A stretch of DNA of 44,228 nucleotides from Planctomycetota bacterium (lineage in GTDB: Bacteria > Planctomycetota > Phycisphaerae > Phycisphaerales > SM1A02): assembly GCA_022563315.1 (NCBI GenBank), contig JADFNO010000009.1, forward strand, positions 1-44,228, read 5' to 3'. The position numbers and the translations under genes were made by a program. Below, in pieces: positions 15,805 through 25,164 of this stretch; position 1 is the stretch's first letter; the number at the start of each line of letters is the position of its first letter. The notes beneath the pieces were generated by a model that saw only the letters and a program-made list of their open reading frames with translations, searched no databases and was not told the origin of the DNA.

Positions 15805-16995
15805 GTGGGCTGTGCCATGCCTCGATCAAACGCTGCCGATCCCATTCCACTGAGCCAACCCGACATCACCGAGGCGGAGATCCGCGGCGTGGTCGAAACC
15901 TTGCGGAGCGGTCGGCTTTCCACTGGACCGCGACTGGAGGAGTTCGAGCGGCTCATCGCCTTGCGCGTGGGGCGGCGGCACGGTGTCGGCGTCAGCTCCG
16001 GGACGGCCGGTCTGCATTTGGCGCTGCTGGCGTTGGGTGTCAAACCGGATGACGAGGTCATTACGCCCGCCTTGAGCTTTGTCGCCTCGGCCAATTGCAT
16101 TCTGTACGTTGGGGCGACGCCCGTCTTCATCGATTGCGATCCTCGCACGCTGAACATGCGACCTCGAGAGGTGGAAAAGCACATCACCGACAAGACCAAA
16201 GCAATCGTTGCCGTTGAGGTCTTCGGCAACCCCGCCGGGATGTCGGACTTGGCGGCACTATCGACCAAGTACGAAATCCCGCTCATCGAAGATGCCTGCG
16301 AAGGACTTGGCGGGCGATACCTCGACGACCCGATCGGACGGTACGGACGTCTCGCCGTCTTCGGGTTCTATCCGAACAAGCAGATCACAACCGGCGAAGG
16401 CGGCATGATCGTCACCGATGATGATCGAATTGCCGATCTGTGCCGATCGTTGCGCAATCACGGACGGCCGACGGACTCCACGGTCGCCGATGAAGGGCTC
16501 GGCTCATGCCTCGTTCACGAACGACTCGGCTACAACTATCGGCTCAGCGAGCTTCACGCGGCGCTGGGCGTCGCCCAGATGCGCCGGCTGGACGAATTGA
16601 TCGAAGCGCGGCAGCGCGTCGCCGCCGCCTATACCCGCCGGCTCATGGGCAACACCGACCTCATCCTGCCCACCGTTGAGCCCGATACTTTCATGAGCTG
16701 GTTCGTCTATGTCGTTCGTCTCAGCGATCGATTCACCGCTGACGATCGAAACTACATCATTGAGGGGTTGCACCGCCACGATGTCGGCGCTGCCGACTAC
16801 TTCCCCCCGATTCCCATGCTGCCTTTCTATCGTCGCATGTTTGGATACAAGCCTGGCGACTATCCCGTGGCCGAGTCCGTGAGTCAGCGCACGATCGCCC
16901 TACCGTTCTTCAACCGCCTCTCGGATCGTGAAGTGGACCTCGTCTGCCAGACGCTCGAACTCATGATGACGCGCATCGCCTTCGCCCGCAGCTGA
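15805..16995 (+). CDS. DegT/DnrJ/EryC1/StrS sugar aminotransferase
   Basis: This is a PLP-dependent aminotransferase of 396 residues that usually forms amino sugars on nucleotide-linked keto-sugars. The family pattern is complete: IPLSQPDITEAEIRGV, the phosphate-binding GVSSGTAGLHLAL, IEDACEGLGG with the PLP-contacting Asp, and FGFYPNKQITTGEGGM with catalytic Lys at residue 192. The C-terminal domain includes SWFVYVVRL and ADYFPPIP. The GTG at 15805 abuts the previous stop codon; the ATG at 15817 is equally possible. It ends 23 bp from the 3' end of the flagellar flbD gene on the other strand. A role in flagellin or surface glycan modification is conceivable but not shown. The exact sugar cannot be told. 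Confidence 0.88.
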   Translation: MGCAMPRSNAADPIPLSQPDITEAEIRGVVETLRSGRLSTGPRLEEFERLIALRVGRRHGVGVSSGTAGLHLALLALGVKPDDEVITPALSFVASANCILYVGATPVFIDCDPRTLNMRPREVEKHITDKTKAIVAVEVFGNPAGMSDLAALSTKYEIPLIEDACEGLGGRYLDDPIGRYGRLAVFGFYPNKQITTGEGGMIVTDDDRIADLCRSLRNHGRPTDSTVADEGLGSCLVHERLGYNYRLSELHAALGVAQMRRLDELIEARQRVAAAYTRRLMGNTDLILPTVEPDTFMSWFVYVVRLSDRFTADDRNYIIEGLHRHDVGAADYFPPIPMLPFYRRMFGYKPGDYPVAESVSQRTIALPFFNRLSDREVDLVCQTLELMMTRIAFARS

Positions 16996-17018
16996 CAGAA
17001 GACTTCAGACCTGAGCGT

Positions 17019-17216
17019 TCAACTCGGCGGAAGCAGCGTGCGCAAGCTCCGGCCGTAGTCGATCGTTTTCGCCACGACCTGTTTCATCGGCTCCTGCACG
17101 ATGATGTGATCGCCATTGATCAGCGTGATGGTCGTATCGGGGTTTTCCTCAACCGAGCGGATGAGATCCGCGTTCACCACCATTGGTTTTCCATTGAGCC
17201 GAGTGACGGTAATCAT
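17019..17216 (-). CDS. flbD: FlbD/SwrD-family flagellar protein
   Basis: This 65-residue protein reads MITVTRLNGKPMVVNADLIRSVEENPDTTITL, then INGDHIIVQEP, the full pattern of the FlbD family (SwrD in Bacillus). SwrD supports flagellar torque and swarming. It lies 34 bp after flgE, exactly where the family sits in the Bacillus fla/che operon. In this window it is the last gene of the flagellar run. motA, fliL, fliM and the export genes that often follow are absent, and the aminotransferase gene converges instead. Confidence 0.9.
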   Translation of the reverse strand: MITVTRLNGKPMVVNADLIRSVEENPDTTITLINGDHIIVQEPMKQVVAKTIDYGRSLRTLLPPS

Positions 17217-17250
17217 CGAAGAGGACTAGGCATGAGGGGATGAGAAGAAG

Positions 17251-19035
17251 CTATCGCCCGAGAACGAGAAGTTGGGCGAACAGGTCATTGGTGGTGGTGA
17301 TGATTCGGCTGGCCGCGGAGTAGCCGGTCGAGGCCAAGATCAGGTTGATGAACTCCTGCGAGAGATCGACGTTGGACAGTTCCAGCGCCCCACCGATAAG
17401 CCGGCCCGTTCCGAACTCTAAGGGGCTCGTGATCAGCGCGGTGCCGGAGTTCGGCCCCGCCCTGAACAGGTTGCTGCCGGCGTCGACGAGACCCTCGGGG
17501 TTGGAGAACTTCGCCAGTGCCAGTTGCCCGATGTTTCGGGTCAGACCGTTGGTGAACGACCCGGAGATGATCCCGTCTTCCCCGATCGAGAATCCGCTGA
17601 GCGTACCGATGGGCGAACCGTCCTGAAAGACGGCGGCCAGGACGCTTGTGTTGTCGGTCAGCGCGGTGATGGCGTCGGTGCCATCGTCAAAACTCATTGA
17701 CACGGTCAACGGACTCGCCGCACCGTTGGTGCGCACCATTGAGAACGACTGATTCGTGGCCGAGATGAAACGGCCGTTGGCGTCGAACTCGACGACGCCC
17801 AAGCCGACGACACGGTCCAGCGCATCGTTGTCCGACGACTCGGCGACAAACTCCCAGGTTGAGCCCGCATTGGGCGTCGTTGACTGAAGGACGAACGTGA
17901 GATCCACCGTCAACCCGGTGCCCAGCGAGTCATAGACGATGAAGCTCGTTCGCACCGATTCGCCATCCGCAGAACCGGATTTGGTCATGATAAACGGCTG
18001 ATCGATCGGGGACCCGGCCGGCGTACCGGCGTAGGTCACCGACATGTCCGCATTGTCGATGTCGAGATCCTGCACCGTGCCCTCGTTGCCGGTGATAATG
18101 ATCTGACCAGCGGCGTTGATCGTGATGCCGCCGCCGAGCGTCTCGCCGCCGATGGTCGAACCGTCCAGCCCCAGCACTTTATCGAGAAACGCGAGATAGT
18201 CGTTCATCGTAGTGCCAAAGGCATCGACGCCTGCGACAGAGGCCTCACCCGAAGTCATGAACCCGAACGTGTGCGAGCCGAGATCCTTGCCACCTTTCTC
18301 GATGCCGCTCACCGTGACGATCGCTTGCTCGCCGCCCTCGATGGCCAGGAACTCGCCCCCGGAACCATCGTCGATGAACAAGTCGTTGCCGACTACGGTG
18401 AGATCCTCCGTGCCAACCATGAAACTGCCCGGAGTGCCCGAAACCGTGTACATCGCCCGGGCCTCATGGATCGATCCGGTGGCGGCGACAACACCAGACG
18501 GATTGACGTTGCCATTGAAACTCACGCTTCGCGTCGCCTCGGCCAGCGTCAACGTCCCGACGGGAATGTTCAACTCAACGAGGTTGCCGGCGATGATCTT
18601 GAACTGTTCGTCCACGGCGAAACCCATGACCTTGGCCCCGCTGATGGTGACCAGATCATTGGCTTGGTTGCGTTGAAGCGCGCCGGCTCGGGTGTAGAAC
18701 CGCTCGCCCGCCTTCTCGACGATGAGGAATCCATCGCCCTCGATGGCGACGTCAGTCGGCACGCCCGTCGCGCTGATCGAACCGTTGGTGAAGTTCCGCT
18801 GCGTGCCCGCGATCGAGACGCCCAGCCCGATCTGCCCGGGGTTCGTGCCGCCGGTGTTGTCGCTCGGGGCCGTGCCGAGCGAAAAGTTTCGGCTGAACGT
18901 CGGGGCGAAAATCATCCGGTTGGATTTGAACGCGATCGTGTTGACGTTCGCGATGTTATTGCCGATCACGTCCAAGTTACGAGCGTTGGCGGCCAACCCG
19001 GACAACCCAGTGAACATTGCAACTGTTGAAGCCAT
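17251..19035 (-). CDS. flgE: Flagellar hook protein FlgE
   Basis: The product has 594 residues, somewhat long for FlgE, and polymerises to form the hook. The N-terminal rod/hook signature ANARNLDVIGNNIANVNTIAFKSNR and the C-terminal helix VDLSQEFINLILASTGYSAASRIITTTNDLF are the axial coiled-coil parts. The FlgE-family segments GDGFLIVEKAGERFYTRAG and IGQLALAKFSNPEGL flank the surface D2-type domains, which carry the extra length. AAGGAG precedes the ATG. flg-operon protein and flgD lie upstream; flbD follows. Confidence 0.93.
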   Translation of the reverse strand: MASTVAMFTGLSGLAANARNLDVIGNNIANVNTIAFKSNRMIFAPTFSRNFSLGTAPSDNTGGTNPGQIGLGVSIAGTQRNFTNGSISATGVPTDVAIEGDGFLIVEKAGERFYTRAGALQRNQANDLVTISGAKVMGFAVDEQFKIIAGNLVELNIPVGTLTLAEATRSVSFNGNVNPSGVVAATGSIHEARAMYTVSGTPGSFMVGTEDLTVVGNDLFIDDGSGGEFLAIEGGEQAIVTVSGIEKGGKDLGSHTFGFMTSGEASVAGVDAFGTTMNDYLAFLDKVLGLDGSTIGGETLGGGITINAAGQIIITGNEGTVQDLDIDNADMSVTYAGTPAGSPIDQPFIMTKSGSADGESVRTSFIVYDSLGTGLTVDLTFVLQSTTPNAGSTWEFVAESSDNDALDRVVGLGVVEFDANGRFISATNQSFSMVRTNGAASPLTVSMSFDDGTDAITALTDNTSVLAAVFQDGSPIGTLSGFSIGEDGIISGSFTNGLTRNIGQLALAKFSNPEGLVDAGSNLFRAGPNSGTALITSPLEFGTGRLIGGALELSNVDLSQEFINLILASTGYSAASRIITTTNDLFAQLLVLGR

Positions 19036-19086
19036 GGTATTCTCCTTGTCTCAGTCGCTCGTTCGGGATCGCGACTGATTGATCGT

Positions 19087-19596
19087 CTACGCGCGGCCGG
19101 TACCCGGTAGCGCAACGGATTGGGCGCTCGCAATCTGGCGAGCCACCGCCGGGGGCGGCATGCGCGCGGCGGGAGGACCTAAGAGTTCGGCCTCCTGCTC
19201 GTCCGCGCCCGGGACATAGATTGCAGCATCGAGCTCATGGACGAAACGAGACCCATCGCCAGCCGATAGCTCCGCGGTGAGTGTCCGTTGCGCGACATCG
19301 AGCACGAATCCACGCCCGTCGATCAGCGTCATGGCCCGCTTCGCGCCCGAGGCCTCAGCCAGGTCGGCTGCCGCTGACAGTCGAGTGATCTGTTGATCGT
19401 CCAGCGTTTCGTTCGGTTCAAAGGTAATCTGCACCCGTCGTCCGCTCTCGATCGCGCCGCGGGAGGCGAGCGCGAGTAACTCATTGAACGTCTGATCCGC
19501 CAGACCCGGCCGCGCCGGCGCCGGCGCTGACGGAGTGAAACCCGGCCTGACGACCGGTTCAAGCTGCCGAAGAAGTTGAGCGGAGTCAAGCGTCAT
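19087..19596 (-). CDS. Flagellar-operon protein (TIGR02530-like)
   Basis: The product has 169 residues and lies between flgD and flgE. The central part, VQITFEPNETLDDQQITRL, then GAKRAMTLIDGRGFVLDVAQRTLTAEL, follows the pattern of the small flagellar-operon family found at this position in Firmicutes. In that family a helix is followed by A..KGa..sLv....a.ivsv.NrTvITa. The N- and C-terminal Pro/Ala extensions are longer than usual. No enzymatic motif is seen. A role in hook assembly is inferred from position only. Confidence 0.65.
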   Translation of the reverse strand: MTLDSAQLLRQLEPVVRPGFTPSAPAPARPGLADQTFNELLALASRGAIESGRRVQITFEPNETLDDQQITRLSAAADLAEASGAKRAMTLIDGRGFVLDVAQRTLTAELSAGDGSRFVHELDAAIYVPGADEQEAELLGPPAARMPPPAVARQIASAQSVALPGTGRA

Positions 19597-19650
19597 TGTC
19601 GGTGGGAGTCAAGAGTTCTTTCCGAGGAGCGGGCATAGCCCGAAGCGGCG

Positions 19651-19666
19651 CGGATCGATCGATCCG
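19651..19666. repeat. 16-bp perfect palindrome between flgD and the next gene
   Basis: CGGATCGATCGATCCG is self-complementary over all 16 bases and lies in the 76-bp gap after flgD. It contains the locally abundant CGATCG hexamer. It may be a chance run of that motif or a protein-binding site. Confidence 0.5.
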
Positions 19667-19672
19667 GGGGTG

Positions 19673-20098
19673 TTACAGATCAGGGTCCGTCTCGTAAATG
19701 GTGTCCAAAGATTCGAACGGCACAATGAACCCGCTGTCCAACTCGAGCACCACCGAATCACCTTCACGATTGACCGACCGGACATAACCCGAGACACGGT
19801 CGCTTGAAGCAGTCAGGCCGGTGATGAACTTTCCGATGAGATTGCTCCCCGCCGCCAATTGGTTTTCGGTCACGAGCGACTTGAGCTGTTCGATGAGTTG
19901 GATGTCCGACTCGATGGAACGAATGGAGTTGAGCTGTTGCAGTAGCGCGTTTGAATCGCTCGGGGCCAAGGGGTCCTGGTTGGCAAGCTCGGTGAAAATG
20001 ATGCGAATAAAATCTTCAGACGACATATCGCTGAAGCGGTTCCCCACGTTCGGTCGAACGGCGGTGTCCAGAGAATTCGTAGCCGGGATTTGGGTCAT
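19673..20098 (-). CDS. flgD: Flagellar hook-assembly scaffold FlgD
   Basis: The product has 141 residues. It resembles the short FlgD of Bacillus and lacks the C-terminal Ig/TUDOR part of enterobacterial FlgD. The conserved FLRIL-type segment appears as DFIRIIFTELANQDPLAPSDSNALLQQLNSI, the hook-cap region. The C-terminal beta-rich stretch GYVRSVNREGDSVVLELDSG resembles the small domain of the short form. FlgD caps the growing hook and is removed on completion. The start lies 2 nt after the fliK stop. Confidence 0.88.
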   Translation of the reverse strand: MTQIPATNSLDTAVRPNVGNRFSDMSSEDFIRIIFTELANQDPLAPSDSNALLQQLNSIRSIESDIQLIEQLKSLVTENQLAAGSNLIGKFITGLTASSDRVSGYVRSVNREGDSVVLELDSGFIVPFESLDTIYETDPDL

Positions 20099-20100
20099 TG

Positions 20101-21831
20101 CTAGTTAGCTCCAGCCGGTTGCGGTGAGACGTCAAACGCGGTGTACTCGCTGGTCGATCGAGGCATGGGGTGACGGAAGGAGCCGGTCTGGTCACCGTCG
20201 CGTCGCCCCCGGCTTTCTCCCTTTCCCGCGTCTGCCTCATGCCGTTCCTGTTGATTTTGCTGCTCCGCCGCGTCTTGGCGCGTTGCCTGGACGTTGCCTT
20301 GTTGTACGGTGTGCACGGTGAGTCGCTCCACGGTGAATCCGTGCCCTTGTAACGCGGATCGCAGCACGGCTAAGGATCGTTCAAGCAATGCCTGTGCCTG
20401 CGGGGTTGCGGTCTGAAACTCGGCGGACACGGTGCCTTGGGTAATCGTCATCTGAATGCGAAGCTGGCCGAGTTGGGGCGGTTCCAGACGCATCGTCAGC
20501 ACGCCGCCGCGCTGGTTGAGCGTGGCCGACAACCCGCGCAGAATTCGCGCTGTGAACGGATCATGGACGGGATCTGCGCTTGGCGTTGGCGTGGTCGGCA
20601 TTGGGAGTGCCTGCACCACACTGGCGGTCGGGCGGCTCGGCAACGACGCCGGGAGCGGCGCCGCGAGCTGAAGCGTGGCCGGCTGCCCCGTCGTGTTCTC
20701 TACGCGCACAGCCGCATCAATCTGCACCGCTCGCGCCGAAGCCGGGGCCCGCGGTGTTGGTTCAGCCCTCGACGTATGCCGGTCGGGCTGATCTGAACGC
20801 GATTGCGATTGATTCTCGTTACTGCGATATTCCCGTGAGGTCTCGCCCTGCCCGTGCTGGATTGGAGACTGCAGGGCGCCTCCTTCCCGCGGCGCTCGTC
20901 CACCCGCCTGATGAGGTTCATAATTGACGGTTCCTCGTTCGCCAGGCGCGGCCGAGGCTGGCGGCAACTGCCCATCGCCGGATTGTGACGGCGTTGAAGA
21001 CGGCGCACGCGACACCGTATCATCCGTCGCGATGGATTTCGGCGGTGACTGAGTCGAAGCTGAGGTTGGTTCCAACGACCGACTATCAGCGGCGGACTGG
21101 CTGTCACCCGAAGAGGCGCGATCAGTACCGTGTGAATCGGCCCCGATCTGCTGCCGTTCATACGCAACGTCGGGGCGAGATGCGGAGTCAGCCTCGCTCG
21201 CAATCGACGTTGGGGGCGAGGATGGCCGACCCTCGGCTGGCGCGGCAGTCGAGTCCTGGCCCGGCGCTGATGGACCGGGCGCGGCGTTGGAAGGGCCGGC
21301 CGAAGACGCTTGGGATGAGCCCCCATCGCCGGATCGTTCCGTACCCGTTGCGTCGCCCCGAACGATCGTCGACGCTGTGGATTCGATTGATTTGAGATTT
21401 GTCTGTTGGTCCAGCTCCCGGGCAGGCTCCTCTTCGGCCGAGACAGCGGAATCTGCTGGCAACCCTTGCGCGGAACCGGCATCATTTTGCGCTGGATCCT
21501 CGACCGGTTCCGCCGGCGTGGACCGTCCCACTGGCTCCGCATCCGGCTGATCAGGCGGTTCGCCGGTCACGGGTTGGTCGCGGCTCGGCGACGTGTCCTG
21601 GGTATCTTCGAACCCCGATGCAGCCCGGTCGTGCGCCGCATCACTCACTCTCGCCGAGCTGACGCCGTTTTCTGTGGAAATTGGTTGGGAAGAACGAAGT
21701 TGCGCAGCATCCTGCACGATCTGCGCGAACGAAGAACGATCGGTCGCTGAACTGATGGGCGATCGGCTCGGCCGTTCATACAGACCCGGTTTCTGCGGAA
21801 GATCATTCAGTGTCGGGAGAAGCGTTTGCAT
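20101..21831 (-). CDS. fliK: Flagellar hook-length control protein FliK
   Basis: The product is about 576 residues. A long, probably disordered Ser/Thr/Pro/Gln/Ala-rich region (about 50-420) acts as the ruler in this family. The C-terminal Flg_hook domain follows: LTMRLEPPQLGQLRIQMTI, VSAEFQTATPQAQALLERSL and LQGHGFTVERLTV. FliK measures hook length and switches export specificity. The ATG at 21831 overlaps the 3' end of the motE-like gene by 29 bp. An upstream in-frame start would overlap further and adds only Arg-rich codons. The last residues are rich in Gln and charged residues. Confidence 0.88.
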   Translation of the reverse strand: MQTLLPTLNDLPQKPGLYERPSRSPISSATDRSSFAQIVQDAAQLRSSQPISTENGVSSARVSDAAHDRAASGFEDTQDTSPSRDQPVTGEPPDQPDAEPVGRSTPAEPVEDPAQNDAGSAQGLPADSAVSAEEEPARELDQQTNLKSIESTASTIVRGDATGTERSGDGGSSQASSAGPSNAAPGPSAPGQDSTAAPAEGRPSSPPTSIASEADSASRPDVAYERQQIGADSHGTDRASSGDSQSAADSRSLEPTSASTQSPPKSIATDDTVSRAPSSTPSQSGDGQLPPASAAPGERGTVNYEPHQAGGRAPREGGALQSPIQHGQGETSREYRSNENQSQSRSDQPDRHTSRAEPTPRAPASARAVQIDAAVRVENTTGQPATLQLAAPLPASLPSRPTASVVQALPMPTTPTPSADPVHDPFTARILRGLSATLNQRGGVLTMRLEPPQLGQLRIQMTITQGTVSAEFQTATPQAQALLERSLAVLRSALQGHGFTVERLTVHTVQQGNVQATRQDAAEQQNQQERHEADAGKGESRGRRDGDQTGSFRHPMPRSTSEYTAFDVSPQPAGAN

Positions 21832-22525
21832 TGCCGGCGTCGTCCGGGCCGTCGGCCGGTAGGCCGAAGGTCCTGAGTTGCTCCAGCAATTCCGTTGCCA
21901 GTTTGTTCTCGGCGTTGGTCTTGAACGCACCGAGCACCTTGGCGGCCGACCGGGGTTTCATCGCGTTCAGGTAGGCGACCGCCTGATCGGCCTTGCCCGT
22001 GTTGAGAAGCTCGACGATCGTCTGCTTCGCCTGTTTCGGCGGCAACGACTCCAGCAGCTTCACCGTCTTGGCAAACTGTTCGTCCGTCTTGCGATTCATC
22101 TCAGCCGCGGCCGTCTCTTCCCAACGCTCGACACGAGCCTTGGAATCGGCCTCCTGCTCCTCAAACAGACGCTGTGATTCGGCGAGCTGCGCAAGACGCC
22201 TCTGCTTCGCATCTTCCAGCCGACGGATTTCCTGATTCGTGTGTCGCGTTACTTGTGAACCGATCTCGATCGCCGCCGCGCTGGAGAATGGCGGATCGGC
22301 GCGAAACGCGATTTCCTTGTGCTCCGCGAGTTCGGCCTCGACTTGCCTCTGGGCTCGCTTTGCCGCAACCTGCCCCTCGGGGATCGTCATCGAGAACAGT
22401 TCGCGAACCTGTTGGACACGTGCGCCGTCCAGGCGATCCGAATGCCACAGCCAAACGGCGAACGTCGCCAGCGCGAGCAGATGAACCACAGCCAGGAAAC
22501 TCACGATACTCCAGATCGTCTTCAT
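21803..22525 (-). CDS. MotE/YlxF-like flagellar protein
   Basis: The product has 240 residues. A single membrane helix (about 7-28, VSFLAVVHLLALATFAVWLW) is followed by a long charged coiled coil. The end is an MgtE-N-like helical domain (LLESLPPKQAKQTIVELLNTGKADQAVAYLNAMKPRSAAKVLGAF). This order defines the MotE/YlxF proteins found between fliJ and fliK. The ATG overlaps the fliJ stop (ATGA), with AGGAG upstream, so translation is coupled. A role as a chaperone or anchor for motor parts is known for one MotE; it is only inferred here. Confidence 0.82.
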   Translation of the reverse strand: MKTIWSIVSFLAVVHLLALATFAVWLWHSDRLDGARVQQVRELFSMTIPEGQVAAKRAQRQVEAELAEHKEIAFRADPPFSSAAAIEIGSQVTRHTNQEIRRLEDAKQRRLAQLAESQRLFEEQEADSKARVERWEETAAAEMNRKTDEQFAKTVKLLESLPPKQAKQTIVELLNTGKADQAVAYLNAMKPRSAAKVLGAFKTNAENKLATELLEQLRTFGLPADGPDDAGNANASPDTE

Positions 22526-22974
22526 AATGTAGACTCCTTGCGGGCGGCCGCGATGACCGCAAGCTCATCAAGGGCGGCGGTCTCGGCCTTGTTCAAGGCG
22601 GCTTTCCATTGTTCGTACCGCCGGTCCCGGACGAACTCGATCGCGCGCCGGCGGCGAGCCGCCTCGATCAACCGGGTCCGCGCAGCCTCGAGCCTCTTGT
22701 ACACCCCCGCCAACTCGAGCACGATCTGCTGCGCACGGCGCATGACTTGAAGCGAGGAGTTGGCGTGAAGCCGGAGGTCCCGCACCTCGATCAGTCCTGT
22801 CAGTCCATCGCGCAGCATATCTTTGTTCGACACCAGGTTCCGCTGATGGCCTCGCAGGATTTCTTCCAGACGTATTCGCTCTCGCTCGATCCCGGCGACG
22901 TCGCGCTGAAACGTCTCTTCAGAGCGACGTCGCGCTTTGAGAACCGGCTCAAGAGAGAACACAAACCGTGCCAT
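22522..22974 (-). CDS. fliJ: Flagellar export chaperone FliJ
   Basis: The product has 150 residues, typical of FliJ. The whole chain is a charged coiled coil starting MARFVFSLEPVLKARRRSEE, the characteristic N-terminal FliJ pattern. FliJ is the central stalk of the FliH-FliI ATPase complex and shuttles chaperones. The gene lies 15 bp after fliI and overlaps the motE-like gene by 4 nt. Confidence 0.88.
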   Translation of the reverse strand: MARFVFSLEPVLKARRRSEETFQRDVAGIERERIRLEEILRGHQRNLVSNKDMLRDGLTGLIEVRDLRLHANSSLQVMRRAQQIVLELAGVYKRLEAARTRLIEAARRRRAIEFVRDRRYEQWKAALNKAETAALDELAVIAAARKESTL

Positions 22975-22989
22975 TTCGCTACGCTCCCG

Positions 22990-24375
22990 CTAAACCCGCC
23001 TTGCGCCGCCGCCTCCGGCCGCCGACCCCCCGGCCGATCCCTTCGCGTACTGAGCCTTCGCCGCCGCCGCGAGCTCGATCAACTGCCGGCAACTGTGCGG
23101 GAAGTTGGCTTCTTCGGTGATACCCTGCTGAAGCATCGCGTCGATCTTCGGCTTCAGCGCGATCGCGACGTCGCAATCGGCGTTGGAGCCGTGGGCGTAA
23201 GCGCCGATATTGATCAGCTCCTCAGCTTCGGCACGAGCGGCCAGGAGCTTCAGAACCAGTCTCCGGGCGGCCTGATGATGCTCGTCGCAGACAAGATCGG
23301 CTACGCGAGAGACGGAATCCTGCATATCCACGGCTGGATAGTGTCCGCGGCCGGCCAGTTTCCGCGAGAGCACGACGTGGCCGTCCAGCACGCCGCGAGC
23401 CGCATCGGAAATGGGTTCGGTCAGATCGTCGCCCTCGACCAGCACCGCATAGAACCCGGTGATCGATCCGCCGCCTTCGATCGATCCGGCCCGCTCCAGC
23501 AGCTTGGGCAGCATCGCAAAGACTGAGGGCGTATAACCCTTCGTCGCCGGCTGCTCCCCGATGGTCAGGCCGATCTGGCGCTGGGCCTGGGCCAACCGTG
23601 TCAGCGAGTCCATCATCAGCAAGACATCGGCGCCCTGGTCTCGGAAAAACTCCGCCACGGCCGAAGCGACCATCGCCGCGCGCACGCGCAACAGCGGCGA
23701 CTCGTCTCCGGTGGCCACCACGACCACCGATTTGGCCAGCCCGGTCGGCCCCAGTGACCGTTCGATGAATTCGCGGACCTCTCGGCCGCGCTCGCCCACC
23801 AGTGCCAGCACGTTGACATCAGCGGCGGAGTTCCGGGCGATCATGGCGACGAGTGTCGATTTCCCCAGGCCGGGCCCGGAAAAGATCCCCACACGCTGGC
23901 CTTTGCCGACGGTAAGCATGGTGTCGATCACACGGACACCCGTGGGAAGCGGCTGATCGATTCGGCGGCGATGCAGCGCGCACGTAGGCGGCGGATCGAG
24001 CGGACGGGCCACGCAATCCGACGGGAACGCGCCCCCGTCAATCGGGCGGCCCAAACCGTCGATGATCCGTCCCAGGAACGACCGGCTGATCGCGACCGTC
24101 TGGGCGGTTTGCTCGCCGTGGACGTGCATGCCCGGGGCGATCCCGTCGTTGGAGCCGAACAACATCACGATGCTGCGCGCGCCGTCGAACCCAACGACTT
24201 CGCCGCGGATGACGCGCGAGCTGTTTCGGCCAAGCTCCAGGCGCACCATCGCTCCGACCGGGAGCGGCAAGTCATCCACATACAGCCCCAATCCCCTCGC
24301 CGCCGCCACCGTGCCGATGAGCTCTTGAGATTGCAACCGGCCCAGCGTGTCAAGTTGTGGCCCAAGCACCGTCAC
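22990..24375 (-). CDS. fliI: Flagellum-specific ATPase FliI
   Basis: The product has 461 residues and is the ATPase of the flagellar type III export apparatus. It shows the F1-beta-like fold with the P-loop GIFSGPGLGKSTL, then ALVGERGREVREFIE, Walker B region VLLMMDSLTRLAQAQRQIGL and the family segment GEQPATKGYTPSVFAMLPKLLERAG. The P-loop has PGLGKS where many FliI proteins have SGVGKS. The GTG start overlaps the fliH stop (GTGA at 24372-24375), so the two are coupled. Confidence 0.95.
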   Translation of the reverse strand: MTVLGPQLDTLGRLQSQELIGTVAAARGLGLYVDDLPLPVGAMVRLELGRNSSRVIRGEVVGFDGARSIVMLFGSNDGIAPGMHVHGEQTAQTVAISRSFLGRIIDGLGRPIDGGAFPSDCVARPLDPPPTCALHRRRIDQPLPTGVRVIDTMLTVGKGQRVGIFSGPGLGKSTLVAMIARNSAADVNVLALVGERGREVREFIERSLGPTGLAKSVVVVATGDESPLLRVRAAMVASAVAEFFRDQGADVLLMMDSLTRLAQAQRQIGLTIGEQPATKGYTPSVFAMLPKLLERAGSIEGGGSITGFYAVLVEGDDLTEPISDAARGVLDGHVVLSRKLAGRGHYPAVDMQDSVSRVADLVCDEHHQAARRLVLKLLAARAEAEELINIGAYAHGSNADCDVAIALKPKIDAMLQQGITEEANFPHSCRQLIELAAAAKAQYAKGSAGGSAAGGGGARRV

Positions 24376-25133
24376 GACTGAGCTTCTTCTGCCAACGCAT
24401 CATCTCCCGGCGTATCGTTGCCCGGGGCCGCGTCGACGGACTGCGGCAACAGCGTGTCGACAATCCGCTGGATTTGGCGCTCGATCGTGGCGTCGATGCG
24501 GCCGGCGCCCGTGCTGATCACACAGCCGCCGGGCGTCACCGATGGGTCGTCGCGAATGGCGGCGTGCGTGCAGGTGCTGATCTTGTCGATCAGATCCGGC
24601 AACATCGCCTCCACCAGAGCCCGATCCTGCGGAGCGACCGCCACCGTCACCGCCCTCGGCGCCACGAGCAGCGCCAATGCCTCGGCGAGCTGATCCCCGA
24701 TGACCGTCGAATCAGTCTGAATGATGCGGTACGTGACCTTCTCGGCCACGGCGAGCGCGAGGCGCAGCACGTCCTCGCGGGCCGCCAGAAGCATGCTGTT
24801 GCGATCGGTTTCCCAATGCGCCAGAGCCGCGTTGAAGGCGACCTGAAGATCCGTGAGCTGCGGCGTGAACTCGGCGATCGCCTCCGCGCGACCAGCTTGC
24901 CGGCCTTCCTCGCGTCCTTGGGCCAGGCCTTGATCCTTGCCCTCAGCAAAGCCGCGATCGGTGGCGGAATCGACCAGCTTCGCCGCCTCCTCTTCGGCCC
25001 GCTCCATGATCTGCTGCGCTTTCTGTTTCGCCTCTTGCAGCACGTGCTTGGACTCACGAGCCAGATCGCCCAGGTTAAACACCGAGGTGCCCTTGGGGAG
25101 CGGACCGGCCGTTGTGTTCTTGATCAATGCCAT
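24372..25133 (-). CDS. fliH: Flagellar assembly protein FliH
   Basis: The product has 253 residues. The helical N-terminal region (ARESKHVLQEAKQKAQQIMERAEEEA) carries GxxxG-like repeats (GFAEGKDQGLAQGREEGRQAG), the hallmark of FliH. The C-terminal domain includes DPSVTPGGCVISTGAGRIDATIERQI. FliH binds and restrains the FliI ATPase. The ATG at 25133 (MALIKN) is favoured because earlier codons lack FliH character. Confidence 0.88.
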   Translation of the reverse strand: MALIKNTTAGPLPKGTSVFNLGDLARESKHVLQEAKQKAQQIMERAEEEAAKLVDSATDRGFAEGKDQGLAQGREEGRQAGRAEAIAEFTPQLTDLQVAFNAALAHWETDRNSMLLAAREDVLRLALAVAEKVTYRIIQTDSTVIGDQLAEALALLVAPRAVTVAVAPQDRALVEAMLPDLIDKISTCTHAAIRDDPSVTPGGCVISTGAGRIDATIERQIQRIVDTLLPQSVDAAPGNDTPGDDALAEEAQS

Positions 25134-25164
25134 ATAAACGAAAGCCAATGATTCGTGACGCGGG

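Noticed and set aside
15805-16995. Aminotransferase as PseC of pseudaminic acid synthesis
   Set aside because: It is in the right superfamily and beside flagellar genes, but no other pse genes are present, so the specific name is not supported.
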